Of a stretch of 64,000 nucleotides of DNA, positions 1-9,999 are shown in pieces. The DNA lies in assembly GCA_018240525.1 (NCBI GenBank), contig JAFEFN010000004.1, forward strand, positions 1 through 64,000, read 5' to 3'. Position 1 is the first letter of the stretch; every line of letters starts with the position of its first letter. The translations under genes were made by a program, and so were the position numbers. The stretch is from Pseudomonadota bacterium. Its GTDB lineage: Bacteria; Pseudomonadota; Gammaproteobacteria; Steroidobacterales; Steroidobacteraceae. Under the pieces are notes generated by a model. The model did not search any database. It was given only the letters and a program-made list of their open reading frames with translations, and had not been told where the DNA came from.

Positions 1-132
1 ATGCCCGGTGACAACATCAAGATGACGGTCGAGCTGATCAGCCCGATCGCGATGGAAGAGGGACTGCGCTTTGCGATCCGTGAGGGCGGCAAGACCGTCG
101 GCGCGGGCGTCGTCTCCAAGATCCTCAAGTAA
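1..132 (+). CDS. tuf: Elongation factor Tu, C-terminal end (5' truncated by the window)
   Basis: The first 43 codons encode the conserved C-terminal end of EF-Tu domain III, including the motif MPGDNIKM and the ending [19 protein letters not shown], then a TAA stop. EF-Tu carries aminoacyl-tRNA to the ribosome as a GTP complex. The start and the GTPase domain lie upstream of the window. The next gene is rpsJ, 43 bases on, which matches the str-operon end (rpsL-rpsG-fusA-tuf) followed by rpsJ in many proteobacteria. Confidence 0.97.
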   Translation: MPGDNIKMTVELISPIAMEEGLRFAIREGGKTVGAGVVSKILK

Positions 133-175
133 GCAATCAGTTCAGTAGTTTCGCGATCAGCACTGTTGGAGTTTT

Positions 176-493
176 ATGGCAATGGCTAACCAGAACATCC
201 GTATCCGCCTCAAGGCGTTCGACCATCGCCTGATCGACAGCTCCGCGCGCGAGATCGTCGAGACGGCCAAGCGCACCGGTGCCACCGTCAAGGGTCCGGT
301 GCCGCTCCCGACCAAGATGGAGCGCTTCACCGTGCTGGTCTCCCCGCACGGCGACAAGGACGCGCGCGACCAGTTCGAGCTGCGCACGCACAAGCGCCTC
401 ATGGACATCATGAATCCCACCGACAAGACGGTGGACGCCCTCATGAAGCTCGAGCTGCCGGCCGGCGTCGACGTGCAGATCAAGCTGAACTAA
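176..493 (+). CDS. rpsJ: 30S ribosomal protein S10 / NusJ
   Basis: This encodes a 105-residue S10 with the conserved core [13 protein letters not shown] near residue 9 and the signature [13 protein letters not shown] near residue 70. S10 sits in the 30S head and, as NusE, joins NusB in antitermination. The family is usually about 103 residues. A second ATG two codons in (base 182) is an equally plausible start. The gene is normally first in the S10 operon, directly before rplC. Here a terminator follows it and two peptidase genes lie before rplC, so it is probably transcribed with tuf. Confidence 0.98.
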   Translation: MAMANQNIRIRLKAFDHRLIDSSAREIVETAKRTGATVKGPVPLPTKMERFTVLVSPHGDKDARDQFELRTHKRLMDIMNPTDKTVDALMKLELPAGVDVQIKLN

Positions 494-522
494 GAACGAA
501 TCCAGACAAGAGCCACTGAAGA

Positions 523-556
523 GGGCGGCCGGGCAACCTGCCGCCCTTTTTCTTTT
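523..556 (+). terminator. Rho-independent terminator after rpsJ
   Basis: The arm GGGCGGC (523-529) pairs with GCCGCCC (540-546) across a 10-base loop and is followed at once by TTTTTCTTTT (547-556). This is a textbook intrinsic terminator 30 bases after the rpsJ stop. It should separate tuf-rpsJ transcription from the rest of the ribosomal cluster. Confidence 0.88.
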
Positions 557-690
557 CCCCGCCTGCGGCCGCCCGCATGCGCGGTACCTGACATATGACA
601 TGTTAGGTTGCCTGGGTCTGCCGGGGCCCCGCGCGTCTTGCGAATGGCTCAGCCGTGGGATGCGGCGGCCAGTTCAGACAGAATGTAGAG

Positions 691-2670
691 GTGCAGACCC
701 TGCGGCGGATCATCCTTGCGGCTCTACTCCTGGCGGCGCGCACCCTGCCGGCCGCCGAGCCGGCCGGATTCGATGCCGCGGCGGCCTTCGGGGCGCGGCC
801 GGCGGTCACCGCACTCACGATCTCCCCGGACGGCCAGAATCTCGCCTGGATTGCCGCCGACGCCACGACGGGTGCCGCGCTCTACACACTGTCTCTGGCA
901 CCGGGAGCGGAGCCACGTGGCGCCTTGTATTCGAGCGGCAAGCCGGAGCGGCTGCAGAGCTGCAGCTGGGTGTCCAACGAGCGCCTGGTCTGCCGAGCCG
1001 ACTGGCTGCACAAGGATCCAGCCATAGGCATCCTGCCATTCACGCGCACGCTCGCGGTGAATGCCGATGGCTCGAACGTTCAGGTGCTGAGCACCAGAGG
1101 CAACGGCTATTCGCACGGCATGGCGCTCAGCGACGGGCATGTTCTCGACTGGCTTCCGGACAAGGAAGGCGCCGTGCTCATGGCGCGTCTTTACCGAGCG
1201 GACACGCACACCGGGACACTCGTCGCCAGCGCCGAGGAGGGACTCGGGGTCGACGAGGTCGATACCCGCAACCTCAAGTCCCACCCGATCGAGAAGCCGC
1301 GCCGGGACGCCTGGCAGTACATCACCGACGGCCGTGGACACGTGCGCATCATCGGCCTCGGCAAGCTCAACTCACGCGACCAGAATACCGGGGCGATCAG
1401 TTTCCAGTACCACACCACCACCGATTCGGCGGAATTCAAGCCCCTCGCCACTTGGGACACCACGAGCGAGCAGGGCTTCCGGCCCGAAGCGGTGGATCCG
1501 GATCTGAATGTCGCCTACGGGTTCAAGAAGCTCGACGGCCGCCTCGCCGTGTACTCCATCTCCCTGGACGGGACGCTGAAGGAAGAGTTGCGCTACGCCA
1601 ACCCAGCCGTGGACGTCATGGACCTTGTGTTCCTTGGCAGGCAGCACCGCGTGGTCGGCGCCACCTACATCACCGACTACAGTCACGCCGTGTATTTCGC
1701 GCCCGACGTGCAGCAGGTGGCCGAGGCGCTGCACAAGGCGTTGCACCTGCCGGTGAGCATCGTCAGCGCCAGCGAGGACGAGAAGCAGATGGTGGCGCTC
1801 GCTGGCTCGGACACCGATCCGGGTACTTATTATCTCTTCGACCGCAGGAACGCCCATCTGCGGCCGCTGCTGGAGGTGCGTCCGCAGCTGCACGACGTGA
1901 AGCTCGCGACGCAGAAGCCGGTGACGTATGCAGCGGCCGACGGCACCATCGTCCCGGCGTACCTCACCCTGCCGCCGGGCGTGGACAGCCTGCGGGGACT
2001 GCCGGCCATCGTCATGCCTCATGGCGGGCCCGAAGCGCGCGATTTCTGGGGCTTCGACTACCTGCCGCAATTCTTCGCCAACCGGGGCTATGCGGTGCTG
2101 CAGCCGGAATTTCGCGGCTCGGTGGGTTACGGGGATGCCTGGTTCAAGGACAACGGGTACAAGTCGTACAAGACGGCGATCGGTGATGTGCTCGATGGCG
2201 GCCGGTGGCTGGTGAAGGAGGGTGCAGACCCCTCCCATCTCGGCATCTTCGGCTGGTCCTACGGCGGCTATGCCGCGCTGCAGTCCGCCGTGGAGGATCC
2301 GACCTTGTTCAAGGCGGTCATCGCCGTCGCCCCGGTCACCGACCTGGAGAGTCTCAAGGAGGAGTGGCGGCACTGGTCGAACTTCGAGCTCGAGAGCGCC
2401 AGGATTGGCGAGGGGCCTGAAGTGCGCGAGGGCTCGCCAGCGCAACATGCCGACAGGATCCGGGCGCCGGTCCTGCTGTTTCACGGGACCATGGATCGCA
2501 ACGTCAATATCCGACAGTCCCAGCTGATGGAGTCACGCCTGAAGTCCGCGGGGAAAGAGGTGACGCTGGTCACTTTTGACGACCTGGATCACCAGCTCCC
2601 GGACAGCAAAGTCAGGGCTGAGCTGCTGCGGCACAGCGATGCCTTCCTGCGTAAGGCGTTCGGGATGTAG
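691..2670 (+). CDS. Exported S9-family serine peptidase (prolyl oligopeptidase type), first of a tandem pair
   Basis: From GTG 691 the protein has 659 residues: a signal peptide (QTLRRIILAALLLAA, probable cut near PAAEP), a divergent N-terminal propeller-like region with ISPDGQNLAWIAAD, and a C-terminal alpha/beta hydrolase domain. The catalytic set is visible as Ser523 in GWSYGGY, Asp602 in GTMDRN and His634 in DLDHQ. S9 enzymes cut short peptides, often after proline or dipeptide units; the signal peptide points to the periplasm. An in-frame ATG at 655 would put 12 extra residues before the signal peptide, so I prefer GTG. The gene is very similar to its downstream neighbour, and both interrupt the S10 ribosomal operon. 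No clear promoter was found in 557-690; the only structure noted is a short inverted repeat ACAT/ATGT at 591-603. Confidence 0.9.
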   Translation: MQTLRRIILAALLLAARTLPAAEPAGFDAAAAFGARPAVTALTISPDGQNLAWIAADATTGAALYTLSLAPGAEPRGALYSSGKPERLQSCSWVSNERLVCRADWLHKDPAIGILPFTRTLAVNADGSNVQVLSTRGNGYSHGMALSDGHVLDWLPDKEGAVLMARLYRADTHTGTLVASAEEGLGVDEVDTRNLKSHPIEKPRRDAWQYITDGRGHVRIIGLGKLNSRDQNTGAISFQYHTTTDSAEFKPLATWDTTSEQGFRPEAVDPDLNVAYGFKKLDGRLAVYSISLDGTLKEELRYANPAVDVMDLVFLGRQHRVVGATYITDYSHAVYFAPDVQQVAEALHKALHLPVSIVSASEDEKQMVALAGSDTDPGTYYLFDRRNAHLRPLLEVRPQLHDVKLATQKPVTYAAADGTIVPAYLTLPPGVDSLRGLPAIVMPHGGPEARDFWGFDYLPQFFANRGYAVLQPEFRGSVGYGDAWFKDNGYKSYKTAIGDVLDGGRWLVKEGADPSHLGIFGWSYGGYAALQSAVEDPTLFKAVIAVAPVTDLESLKEEWRHWSNFELESARIGEGPEVREGSPAQHADRIRAPVLLFHGTMDRNVNIRQSQLMESRLKSAGKEVTLVTFDDLDHQLPDSKVRAELLRHSDAFLRKAFGM

Positions 2671-2736
2671 GCAGCAAGCTGCTGGCCAACCTTGCTTGCC
2701 TGCGGTGAGGTTAGAAGTCGGATGTCGCTACCGCGA

Positions 2737-2764
2737 TTCTTAAGCTTGAACGGTGCATTATGAT
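2737..2764 (+). promoter_or_regulatory. Candidate sigma70 promoter for the second S9 peptidase
   Basis: A -10-like TATGAT (2759-2764) lies 16 bases after a weak -35-like TTCTTA (2737-2742). It falls in the 158-base gap between the two peptidase genes, about 65 bases before the second start. The -35 match is poor, so this is only a candidate. Confidence 0.35.
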
Positions 2765-2828
2765 CGGCGACAGCGCGCCGCCATCCATGGCGGTTGCTGC
2801 GGCCTGAAAAAAGAAAAAGGGGGAGCCC

Positions 2829-4799
2829 ATGCGGCGTATCGTCCTTGCGATTCTGGTCCTGGCAGTGCAGCCCTGCGTGGCTGCCGATCCGGCTGGCTTC
2901 GACGCCGCCGCAGCCTTCGGCGCGCGACCGAGCGTCAGCGACCTCGCGCTCTCCCCGGATGGACAGAACGTTGCGTGGATCGCAGCCACGCAGGGTGCCG
3001 GTTCTGCGCTCTACACGATGTCGCTGGCGCCGGGATCCAAGGCGCACGGCATCATGCAGTCCAATGGCCACCCGGATCGCCTGAGGTCCTGTGGCTGGGT
3101 GTCCAACGTGCGCCTGGTCTGCTACGTCGGCTTCATGAAGCGGGACGCCGCTTACGGGCCGATTTCGTATACCCGGACCATCGCGGTCAACACCGACGGC
3201 ACGAACATGCAGCTGTTGATGAACGCCGGCACGAGCAACTTCGCGCGCGGCGAAACGGTCAACGACGGCGCCATCCTCGACTGGCTGCCCGATGTCGACA
3301 GTGCCGTGCTGATGGCGCGCGTGCACCTGCGCGACGACAAGATCGGTTCCCACCTCGGGAGCTCAGAGGAGGGGCTGGGTGTGGAGCAGATCGACACGCG
3401 CAACCTGCAGGCGCAGCGCGTCGAGAAGCCCCGCCGCGATGCCTGGGAGTACATCACCGACGGTCGCGGGCACGTGCGCATCGTGGGCATCGGCAAGCGC
3501 AACGGCCGTGACCAGAACACCGGCAGCATCGATTACCTGTATCACCCGGCCGGCTCGACCGAGTACAAGCCGCTGAGTATCTACCGCTATACCGACCAGG
3601 AAGGGTTTGACCCGTACACCGTGGACCCGGACCTCGACGTTGCATACGGGGTCAAGAAGCTCGACGGGCGGCTTGCGGTGTACGCCGTGGCGCTGAACAC
3701 GAGCCTCAAGGAGCAGCTGCTGTATGCCAATCCGGAGGTCGACGTCACGCAGCTGATTTACCTGGGCCGGCGCCACCGGGTGGTGGGGGCGACGTACTAC
3801 ACCGACTATCGTCACTCGGTGTACTTCGCGCCCGAGATGCTGCAGGTACACGAAGCCCTCAGGAAGGCGCTGCATGTCGCACCGAACATCGTCGATGCGA
3901 GCGCCGATGAAGACCGGCTGCTCGTGCATACCAGCACCGACGTCGACCCGGGTGTCTACTACGTCTTTGACCGCAAGACCTCGCAGCTGCAGACCTTCCT
4001 GGTGGTTCGATCGCAGCTCGAAGGCGTGAAGCTTGCCACCCAGCGTCCCGTCACTTATGCGGCCGCCGACGGCACGCAGATCCCGGGTTACCTGACCCTG
4101 CCGCCCGGGGCGGACAGTCCCAAGGGCCTGCCCGCGATCGTCATGCCGCACGGCGGCCCCGACTCGCGCGACGTCTGGGGCTTCAACTGGTTGGCGCAGT
4201 ACTTCGCCAACCGCGGCTACGCGGTGCTGCAGCCGAACTTCCGCGGCTCGGCAGGCTACGGCGATGCCTGGTTCAGGGACCACGGCTTCAAGTCGTACAA
4301 GACCGCGATAGGCGATGTCCTCGATGGCGGCCGCTGGCTGGTCAAGGAGGGTGCCGATCCGGCCCACCTCGGCATCGTGGGCTGGTCGTACGGGGGCTAC
4401 GCGGCCCTGCAATCGGCGGTGGAGGACCCCACCCTGTTCAAGGCGGTCGTGGCGATCGCCCCGGTCACGGACCTCCCGCTCCTGAAGGAGCAGAGTCGGC
4501 ATTGGACCGATTTCGAGGTCGTGAGTGAGTACATCGGTGACGGTCCCCACGTCAGCCAGGGCTCCCCCGCCCAGCACGCCGATCGCTTCCGCGCCCCGGT
4601 CCTCCTGTTCCACGGCACCATGGACCGCAACGTGGATATCGAGCAGTCGCGGCTGATGGAGTCGCGCCTGAAGTCCGCCGGCGGGCAGGTCACCCTGGTG
4701 GCCTATGACGACCTCGATCACCAGCTGGACGACAGCACGGCCCGGGCGGATATGCTGCGCCGCAGCGACGCCTTCCTGCGCAAGGCATTCGGGATGTAG
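2829..4799 (+). CDS. Exported S9-family serine peptidase (prolyl oligopeptidase type), second of a tandem pair
   Basis: This 656-residue protein begins with a clear signal peptide (MRRIVLAILVLAVQPCVA, then ADPAG). Its start is supported by a GGGGGA ribosome site 5 bases upstream. The layout matches the preceding gene: an N-terminal propeller-like region with LSPDGQNVAWIAA, then the catalytic domain with Ser520 in GWSYGGY, Asp599 in GTMDRN and His631 in DLDHQ. Many stretches are nearly identical to the first copy (for example GDVLDGGRWLVKEGADP), so this is a local duplication that has diverged mainly in the propeller part. It probably degrades proline-containing peptides in the periplasm; the substrate cannot be read from sequence. 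Confidence 0.9.
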   Translation: MRRIVLAILVLAVQPCVAADPAGFDAAAAFGARPSVSDLALSPDGQNVAWIAATQGAGSALYTMSLAPGSKAHGIMQSNGHPDRLRSCGWVSNVRLVCYVGFMKRDAAYGPISYTRTIAVNTDGTNMQLLMNAGTSNFARGETVNDGAILDWLPDVDSAVLMARVHLRDDKIGSHLGSSEEGLGVEQIDTRNLQAQRVEKPRRDAWEYITDGRGHVRIVGIGKRNGRDQNTGSIDYLYHPAGSTEYKPLSIYRYTDQEGFDPYTVDPDLDVAYGVKKLDGRLAVYAVALNTSLKEQLLYANPEVDVTQLIYLGRRHRVVGATYYTDYRHSVYFAPEMLQVHEALRKALHVAPNIVDASADEDRLLVHTSTDVDPGVYYVFDRKTSQLQTFLVVRSQLEGVKLATQRPVTYAAADGTQIPGYLTLPPGADSPKGLPAIVMPHGGPDSRDVWGFNWLAQYFANRGYAVLQPNFRGSAGYGDAWFRDHGFKSYKTAIGDVLDGGRWLVKEGADPAHLGIVGWSYGGYAALQSAVEDPTLFKAVVAIAPVTDLPLLKEQSRHWTDFEVVSEYIGDGPHVSQGSPAQHADRFRAPVLLFHGTMDRNVDIEQSRLMESRLKSAGGQVTLVAYDDLDHQLDDSTARADMLRRSDAFLRKAFGM

Positions 4800-4919
4800 A
4801 GCTTCCCTTGCGGATCCCGGGAGCAGCCCCTTCCGAGGTCGGAACGGGGAACCGCCGAACGCCTCCGAAGGTCCTATCCCCGCAGCCCCCGACGGCAGGA
4901 CGAAAGGCCTGCATGGCAG

Positions 4920-4948
4920 TTGCATGGCTGTCGGTGCGCGCCTATACT
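4920..4948 (+). promoter_or_regulatory. Sigma70 promoter of the rplC ribosomal cluster
   Basis: TTGCAT (4920-4925), a 17-base spacer, then TATACT (4943-4948), followed by the GC-rich discriminator GCGCGCCC. Near-consensus boxes with such a discriminator are typical of growth-rate and ppGpp controlled ribosomal promoters. The start point would fall near 4955, giving a leader of about 210 bases before rplC. The flanking GCGCGC repeats could also form a hairpin ending in CCTTTTT, so part of this element might act as a terminator for the upstream peptidases. Confidence 0.7.
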
Positions 4949-4955
4949 GCGCGCC

Positions 4956-5163
4956 CTTTTTAGCCCCCCGGACAGCCTTCGGAGGGTGAGCCGCGCAAGC
5001 GGCATCGGGCGAGGTTGGGACCGGTGTGGGGTCCCAAGACCACTCGAGACGAGCGCAGCCCAGCGGGCGTACAGCGCAAAATCTCCTGTTGTCTCAATAA
5101 CTTAGCTCTGGGCCATGAGTCCCGTGCCGCCAATCGTAGCGGTCCGGGCGCGAGAGGATAGAA
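4956..5163 (+). promoter_or_regulatory. Structured 5' leader of the rplC operon
   Basis: The 364 bases between the second peptidase and rplC contain no gene. After the promoter lies a leader with at least two hairpins. GCCGC-GCAA-GCGGC (4990-5003) is closed by a GNRA tetraloop. GGGACC (5017-5022) pairs with GGTCCC (5030-5035) across 7 bases. The rplC ribosome site AGAGGA is at the end. In E. coli ribosomal protein L4 controls the S10 operon through a leader before rpsJ; here the first gene of the unit is rplC, so this leader is the natural place for such control. Binding of L4 is inference only. Confidence 0.5.
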
Positions 5164-5886
5164 ATGGCAATCGGACTGGTCGGCCGTAAGGCCGGCATGA
5201 CGCGCGTATTCACCGACGCCGGGGTGACCGTGCCGGTGACCGTAATCGAGGTTCTGCCGAACCGGGTCACGCAGGTCAAGGCGAAGGACAAGGACGGCTA
5301 CCGTTCCGTGCAGGTTACGTACGGCACGCGCCGCCCGCAGCTGTATTCCAAGGCGCTGAACGGCCACTACGCGGCCGCCAAGGTCGCCCCGGGCAAGGCC
5401 CTCGTGGAGTTCCGCCTGGCGGATGCCGACAAGGCCGAGCTCACCGCCGGCACCGAGATCAAGGCCGACATGTTCAAGGAAGGCCAGTCGGTGGACGTCA
5501 CCGGCACGACCATCGGCAAGGGCTTCGCCGGCACCATGAAGCGCCACAACTTCGGCGGCCTGCCCGCGACGCACGGCGTGTCGGTCTCGCACCGCTCGCC
5601 CGGCTCCATCGGCATGCGCCAGACCCCCGGCCGCGTGTTCAAGGGTCGCCGCATGTCCGGCCACATGGGTGTGGTGCGCCGCACGACCGAGAACCTGAAG
5701 GTCGTCGTGGTGGACCTCGAGCGCAACCTGCTCCTGATCCGCGGCGCCGTGCCCGGTGCCGAGGGCGGCCAGGTGATCGTGCGTCCGTCGGTCAAGGCTG
5801 CGCGCCTGGCGCGCCGCAAGACCACCGCGCCCAGCAAGGTCGGCAGTGCCCCGTCGAAGGATCCGGCCAAGGCGGGAAAGAAGTAA
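5164..5886 (+). CDS. rplC: 50S ribosomal protein L3
   Basis: This is a 240-residue L3 beginning [16 protein letters not shown], with the conserved central segment [19 protein letters not shown]. The glutamine in RQTPG is equivalent to the one methylated by PrmB in E. coli. L3 is an early assembly protein near the peptidyl transferase centre. E. coli L3 has 209 residues; the extra length here is a lysine, alanine and proline rich C-terminal tail of about 30 residues. It is the first gene behind the promoter at 4920 and is followed 3 bases later by rplD. Confidence 0.98.
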   Translation: MAIGLVGRKAGMTRVFTDAGVTVPVTVIEVLPNRVTQVKAKDKDGYRSVQVTYGTRRPQLYSKALNGHYAAAKVAPGKALVEFRLADADKAELTAGTEIKADMFKEGQSVDVTGTTIGKGFAGTMKRHNFGGLPATHGVSVSHRSPGSIGMRQTPGRVFKGRRMSGHMGVVRRTTENLKVVVVDLERNLLLIRGAVPGAEGGQVIVRPSVKAARLARRKTTAPSKVGSAPSKDPAKAGKK

Positions 5887-5889
5887 GTC

Positions 5890-6495
5890 ATGAAACTGAA
5901 GCTCGTCAACGGCTCCGCCGCCCTCGAGGTCTCCGAAGCCACCTTCGGCGGCAAGTTCAACGAGGCCCTGGTGCACCAGGTGCTGACCGCCTACCGCAAC
6001 GCCGGCCGCGCCGGCACCAAGGCGCAGAAGAGCCGCGCCGAAGTGCGTGGCGGCGGCCGCAAGCCGCACGCGCAGAAGGGCACCGGCCAGGCGCGCGCCG
6101 GCTCCAGCCGCTCGCCCATCTGGGTCGGTGGCGGCCGCACCTTCGCCGCCAAGCCGCGTGATTTTGCGCAGAAGGTCAACCGCAAGATGTATCGCGGCGC
6201 CCTGCGCGCGATGCTCTCGGAGCTGGCGCGCACCGAGCGCCTGCTGGTCACCGATGCGATCGCGCTCGAGGCCCCCAAGACCCGCCTGCTCGCCAACCAG
6301 CTCAAGCAGTGGTCGCTGGACTCGGTGCTGATCGTGGTGGAAGCCACCGACGAGAAGCTGTACCTCGCCTCGCGCAACCTGGCGCACGTCGAGGTCATCG
6401 AGGTGACCGCGCTGAACCCGCTCGCGCTCGCCGCCTACGACAAGGTGCTGATGACCGTCGCGGCCGTGAAGCTCATCGAGGAGCGCCTGCAATGA
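5890..6495 (+). CDS. rplD: 50S ribosomal protein L4
   Basis: This 201-residue L4 contains the exit-tunnel loop with [21 protein letters not shown] and the following [11 protein letters not shown]. In E. coli L4 is also the repressor of the S10 operon, acting on the leader RNA by attenuation and translational block. It starts 3 bases after rplC, and its TGA overlaps the rplW ATG (ATGA), so the two are translationally coupled. Confidence 0.98.
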   Translation: MKLKLVNGSAALEVSEATFGGKFNEALVHQVLTAYRNAGRAGTKAQKSRAEVRGGGRKPHAQKGTGQARAGSSRSPIWVGGGRTFAAKPRDFAQKVNRKMYRGALRAMLSELARTERLLVTDAIALEAPKTRLLANQLKQWSLDSVLIVVEATDEKLYLASRNLAHVEVIEVTALNPLALAAYDKVLMTVAAVKLIEERLQ

Positions 6496-6794
6496 ACCGC
6501 GAACAGCTGATGAGCGTGCTCATCGCCCCGCACGTGACCGAGAAGACCTCGCTCGCGATGCAGAACCACAACCAGTACACGTTCAAGGTGCGCCGCGAGG
6601 CCACCAAGACCGACGTCAAGAAGGCCGTCGAGCTGATGTTCGACGTCAAGGTCGCCGGCGTGCAGGTCGTCAACGAGGCGGGCAAGACGCGCCGCTTCGG
6701 CAAGCGCACCGGGCGCACGCAGGACTGGAAGAAGGCCTACGTGAGCCTGGTGAGCGGCCAGACGATCGACTACGAAGCCCGCGCCAAGGCCTGA
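6492..6794 (+). CDS. rplW: 50S ribosomal protein L23
   Basis: Encodes 100 residues with the family pattern APHVTEKTS near the N terminus and [19 protein letters not shown] after it. L23 borders the polypeptide exit and is the docking site for trigger factor and SRP. The start at 6492 overlaps the rplD stop by four bases. Length matches E. coli L23 (100). Confidence 0.98.
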   Translation: MNREQLMSVLIAPHVTEKTSLAMQNHNQYTFKVRREATKTDVKKAVELMFDVKVAGVQVVNEAGKTRRFGKRTGRTQDWKKAYVSLVSGQTIDYEARAKA

Positions 6795-6808
6795 CAGGAC
6801 ACAACGCA

Positions 6809-7645
<837 letters not shown>

Positions 7646-7665
7646 CCTAGGAAGCGTAAACACAC

Positions 7666-7947
7666 ATGCCACGCTCACTGAAAAAAGGCCCGTTCGTCGA
7701 CCTGCACCTCGCCAAGAAGGTCCAGGTGGCCTCCGCCAAGAACGACCGCAAGCCGATCAAGACCTGGTCGCGCCGCTCGATGGTCGTGCCGGAGATGGTC
7801 GGCCTGACGATCGCGGTGCACAACGGCCGCCAGCACATCCCGGTGCTGATCTCCGAGAACATGGTGGGCCACAAGCTCGGCGAGTTCGCCCCGACGCGCA
7901 CCTTCAAGGCGCACTCCGGCGACCGCAAGGTGGAGGCTGCCGCCTGA
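7666..7947 (+). CDS. rpsS: 30S ribosomal protein S19
   Basis: Encodes 93 residues beginning [15 protein letters not shown], with the conserved HNGRQHIPV and [17 protein letters not shown] motifs. S19 forms a pair with S13 in the 30S head near the A site. Length matches the family (92 in E. coli). The gene is 20 bases after rplB and 15 bases before rplV. Confidence 0.98.
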   Translation: MPRSLKKGPFVDLHLAKKVQVASAKNDRKPIKTWSRRSMVVPEMVGLTIAVHNGRQHIPVLISENMVGHKLGEFAPTRTFKAHSGDRKVEAAA

Positions 7948-7962
7948 GGGCGGCTGTAACCC

Positions 7963-8304
7963 ATGCAAGTCACGTCCAAGCTGCGCTACGCGCGCATCTC
8001 CCCGCAGAAGTGCCGCCTGGTGGCGGACACCGTGCGCGGCAAGCCGGTCGGCAACGCCATCTCGGTGCTCAAGTACATGCCGAAGAAGGGCGCGGACCTG
8101 GTTCGCAAGGTGCTCGAGTCGGCGGTCGCCAACGCCGAGCACAACCACGGTGCGGACATCGATGAACTGAAGGTCTCGCTCATCCACGTGGACGAGGCGC
8201 CGACCTTCAAGCGCTTTGCCGCCCGCGCCAAGGGCCGCGGTGCGCGCATCGTCAAGCGCAACAGTCACATCACCGTCGGCGTCAGCGACGGCAAGAAGGA
8301 TTAA
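7963..8304 (+). CDS. rplV: 50S ribosomal protein L22
   Basis: A 113-residue L22 with [18 protein letters not shown] at the start and the conserved C-terminal hairpin with [22 protein letters not shown], the loop that lines the exit tunnel and where macrolide-resistance changes occur in other bacteria. Two bases separate it from rpsC. Confidence 0.98.
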   Translation: MQVTSKLRYARISPQKCRLVADTVRGKPVGNAISVLKYMPKKGADLVRKVLESAVANAEHNHGADIDELKVSLIHVDEAPTFKRFAARAKGRGARIVKRNSHITVGVSDGKKD

Positions 8305-8306
8305 GC

Positions 8307-9041
8307 ATGGGTCAGAAGGTCAATCCGCTGGGCATACGGCTGGGGATCACCCGCGACTGGACCTCGCGCTGGTACGCGGGCAAGAAGCAGTTCCCGGCCC
8401 ACGTGCACACGGACTTCAGGGTGCGCGCCTTCCTCAAGGACCGCCTCAAGGAGGCCTCCGTCAGCCGCGTGCTCATCGAGCGCGCCGCCAAGAAGGTGAA
8501 CCTCACCATCCAGACGGCGCGCCCGGGCATCGTCATCGGCAAGAAGGGCGAGGACATCGAGAAGCTGCGCCAGGAAACGGCCGCGCTGCTCGGCATGTCG
8601 GTCAACGACGTGCGCCTGAACATCGCCGAGATCCGCAAGCCCGAGCTCGACTCGCAGCTGGTCGCCGACGCGGTGGCGCAGCAGATCGAGAAGCGCGTGA
8701 TGTTCCGCCGCGCCATGAAGCGCGCCGTGATGAGCACCATGCGCTCCGGCGCGCTGGGCGTGAAGGTGCGCGTCTCCGGACGGCTGAACGGATCGGAGAT
8801 CGCCCGCACCGAGTGGTACCGCGAGGGCCGCATCCCGCTGCACACCTTCCGTGCCGACATCGACTATGCGCACGCCGAGGCGAACACCACCTACGGGGTG
8901 ATCGGCGTGAAGGTGTGGATCTTCAAGGGCGAGGTGTTCGACAAGCAGGAGCTCGCTCCGGCCGCCGCCGAGGGCGAGGCCGCCGCCGCTGCCCCGGCCG
9001 CCCCCGCCGCCCCCGCTGCGGAAGCCCCGGCGCAGGCCTAA
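8307..9041 (+). CDS. rpsC: 30S ribosomal protein S3
   Basis: A 244-residue S3, starting [14 protein letters not shown]. It has a type II KH domain with the GxxG loop [12 protein letters not shown] and the C-terminal domain with [22 protein letters not shown]3 lines the mRNA entry channel and has helicase function together with S4 and S5. The last 25 or so residues are an alanine, proline and glutamate tail beyond the fold. It follows rplV by 2 bases and precedes rplP by 13. Confidence 0.98.
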   Translation: MGQKVNPLGIRLGITRDWTSRWYAGKKQFPAHVHTDFRVRAFLKDRLKEASVSRVLIERAAKKVNLTIQTARPGIVIGKKGEDIEKLRQETAALLGMSVNDVRLNIAEIRKPELDSQLVADAVAQQIEKRVMFRRAMKRAVMSTMRSGALGVKVRVSGRLNGSEIARTEWYREGRIPLHTFRADIDYAHAEANTTYGVIGVKVWIFKGEVFDKQELAPAAAEGEAAAAAPAAPAAPAAEAPAQA

Positions 9042-9054
9042 AGGTTCATAGACC

Positions 9055-9468
9055 ATGCTTCAGCCCAAACGTACCAAGTATCGCAAGGCGTTCAAGGGCC
9101 GCAACAGCGGCCTGGCCCACCGTGGCAGCAACGTCTCCTTCGGCGAGTTCGGCCTCAAGGCCACCAGCCGTGCGCGCATGACCGCGCGCGAGATCGAGGC
9201 GGCGCGCCGCGCCATGGCCCGCTACGTCAAGCGCGGCGGCCAGATCTGGATCCGCGTGTTCCCGGACGTGCCGATCAGCAAGAAGCCCCTCGAGGTCCGC
9301 ATGGGCTCGGGCAAGGGCAACGTGGAGTACTACGTCGCGCGCGTGCAGCCCGGCAAGGTGCTGTTCGAGATGGAGGGCGTGGACGAGGTGACGGCGCGCG
9401 AGGCGTTCCGCCTGGCCGGCTCGAAGCTCTCGGTGTCCACGTCGTTCGTAAAGAGACAGGTGCGCTGA
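9055..9468 (+). CDS. rplP: 50S ribosomal protein L16
   Basis: Encodes 137 residues starting [19 protein letters not shown], with [18 protein letters not shown] in the C-terminal half. L16 contacts A-site tRNA and organises the peptidyl transferase region. The arginine in the RMGSGKG segment corresponds to the E. coli residue hydroxylated by RoxA. The stop overlaps the rpmC start as TGATG. Confidence 0.98.
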   Translation: MLQPKRTKYRKAFKGRNSGLAHRGSNVSFGEFGLKATSRARMTAREIEAARRAMARYVKRGGQIWIRVFPDVPISKKPLEVRMGSGKGNVEYYVARVQPGKVLFEMEGVDEVTAREAFRLAGSKLSVSTSFVKRQVR

Positions 9469-9692
9469 TGAAGATCGGACAGGTCAAGCAGTACCGCGAG
9501 AAGATCGCCAAGGCCTCGCCGGCCGAGCTCGCCGAGGAGCTGGTGAAGCTGCGCAAGGAGCAGTTCGCCCTGCGCCTGCAGCGCGCCACCGGGCAGAACC
9601 CCAAGCCGGATCAGTTCGGCAATGCGCGCCGCAACATCGCACGCGTCAAGACGGCGCTGCGCAAGCAGCACGCCGCCGGAGGTGCCAAGTGA
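9468..9692 (+). CDS. rpmC: 50S ribosomal protein L29
   Basis: A 74-residue L29 with the two-helix fold and the pattern [19 protein letters not shown] followed by [13 protein letters not shown]. coli L29 has 63 residues; here both ends are slightly longer. L29 sits near the tunnel exit beside L23. It overlaps rplP upstream (TGATG) and rpsQ downstream (GTGA). Confidence 0.97.
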   Translation: MKIGQVKQYREKIAKASPAELAEELVKLRKEQFALRLQRATGQNPKPDQFGNARRNIARVKTALRKQHAAGGAK

Positions 9693-9982
9693 GTGCTACA
9701 GAGAACAAGGTAGAGAGCAAGGTGGAAGAAAAGGGCGCCCGCACCCTGACCGGCCGCGTGGTCAGCGACAAGATGCAGAAGACGGTCGCCGTGGAGATCG
9801 AGCGGCTGGTCAAGCACCCGACCTACGGCAAGTTCATCCGCCGCACCACCAAGGTGCTGGCCCACGATGAAGGCGGCACCGTCAAGACCGGTGACACCGT
9901 CATCATCACCCCGTGCCGCCCGATGTCGCGCCACAAGTCCTGGCGTGTGCTCGAGGTCGTGCAGCGCGCCACCGGGCTGTAA
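9689..9982 (+). CDS. rpsQ: 30S ribosomal protein S17
   Basis: A 97-residue S17 with an OB fold: [29 protein letters not shown] in part, and [15 protein letters not shown] C-terminal [12 protein letters not shown]. It begins at GTG 9689, overlapping the rpmC stop, and carries a charged N-terminal extension of about 12 residues relative to E. coli S17 (84). S17 binds 16S rRNA early in 30S assembly. Confidence 0.97.
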   Translation: MSATENKVESKVEEKGARTLTGRVVSDKMQKTVAVEIERLVKHPTYGKFIRRTTKVLAHDEGGTVKTGDTVIITPCRPMSRHKSWRVLEVVQRATGL

Positions 9983-9999
9983 AGGCAGGTTCGAAAACC

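Noticed and set aside
655..690. ATG 655 as the start of the first S9 peptidase
   Set aside because: It would place 12 residues with no counterpart in the paralogue before the signal peptide; GTG 691 gives a normal export signal.
4932..4964. Terminator for the S9 peptidases made of GCGCGC arms and CTTTTT
   Set aside because: The same bases form a near-consensus promoter with 17-base spacing, which fits the need of rplC better; dual use remains possible and is noted there.
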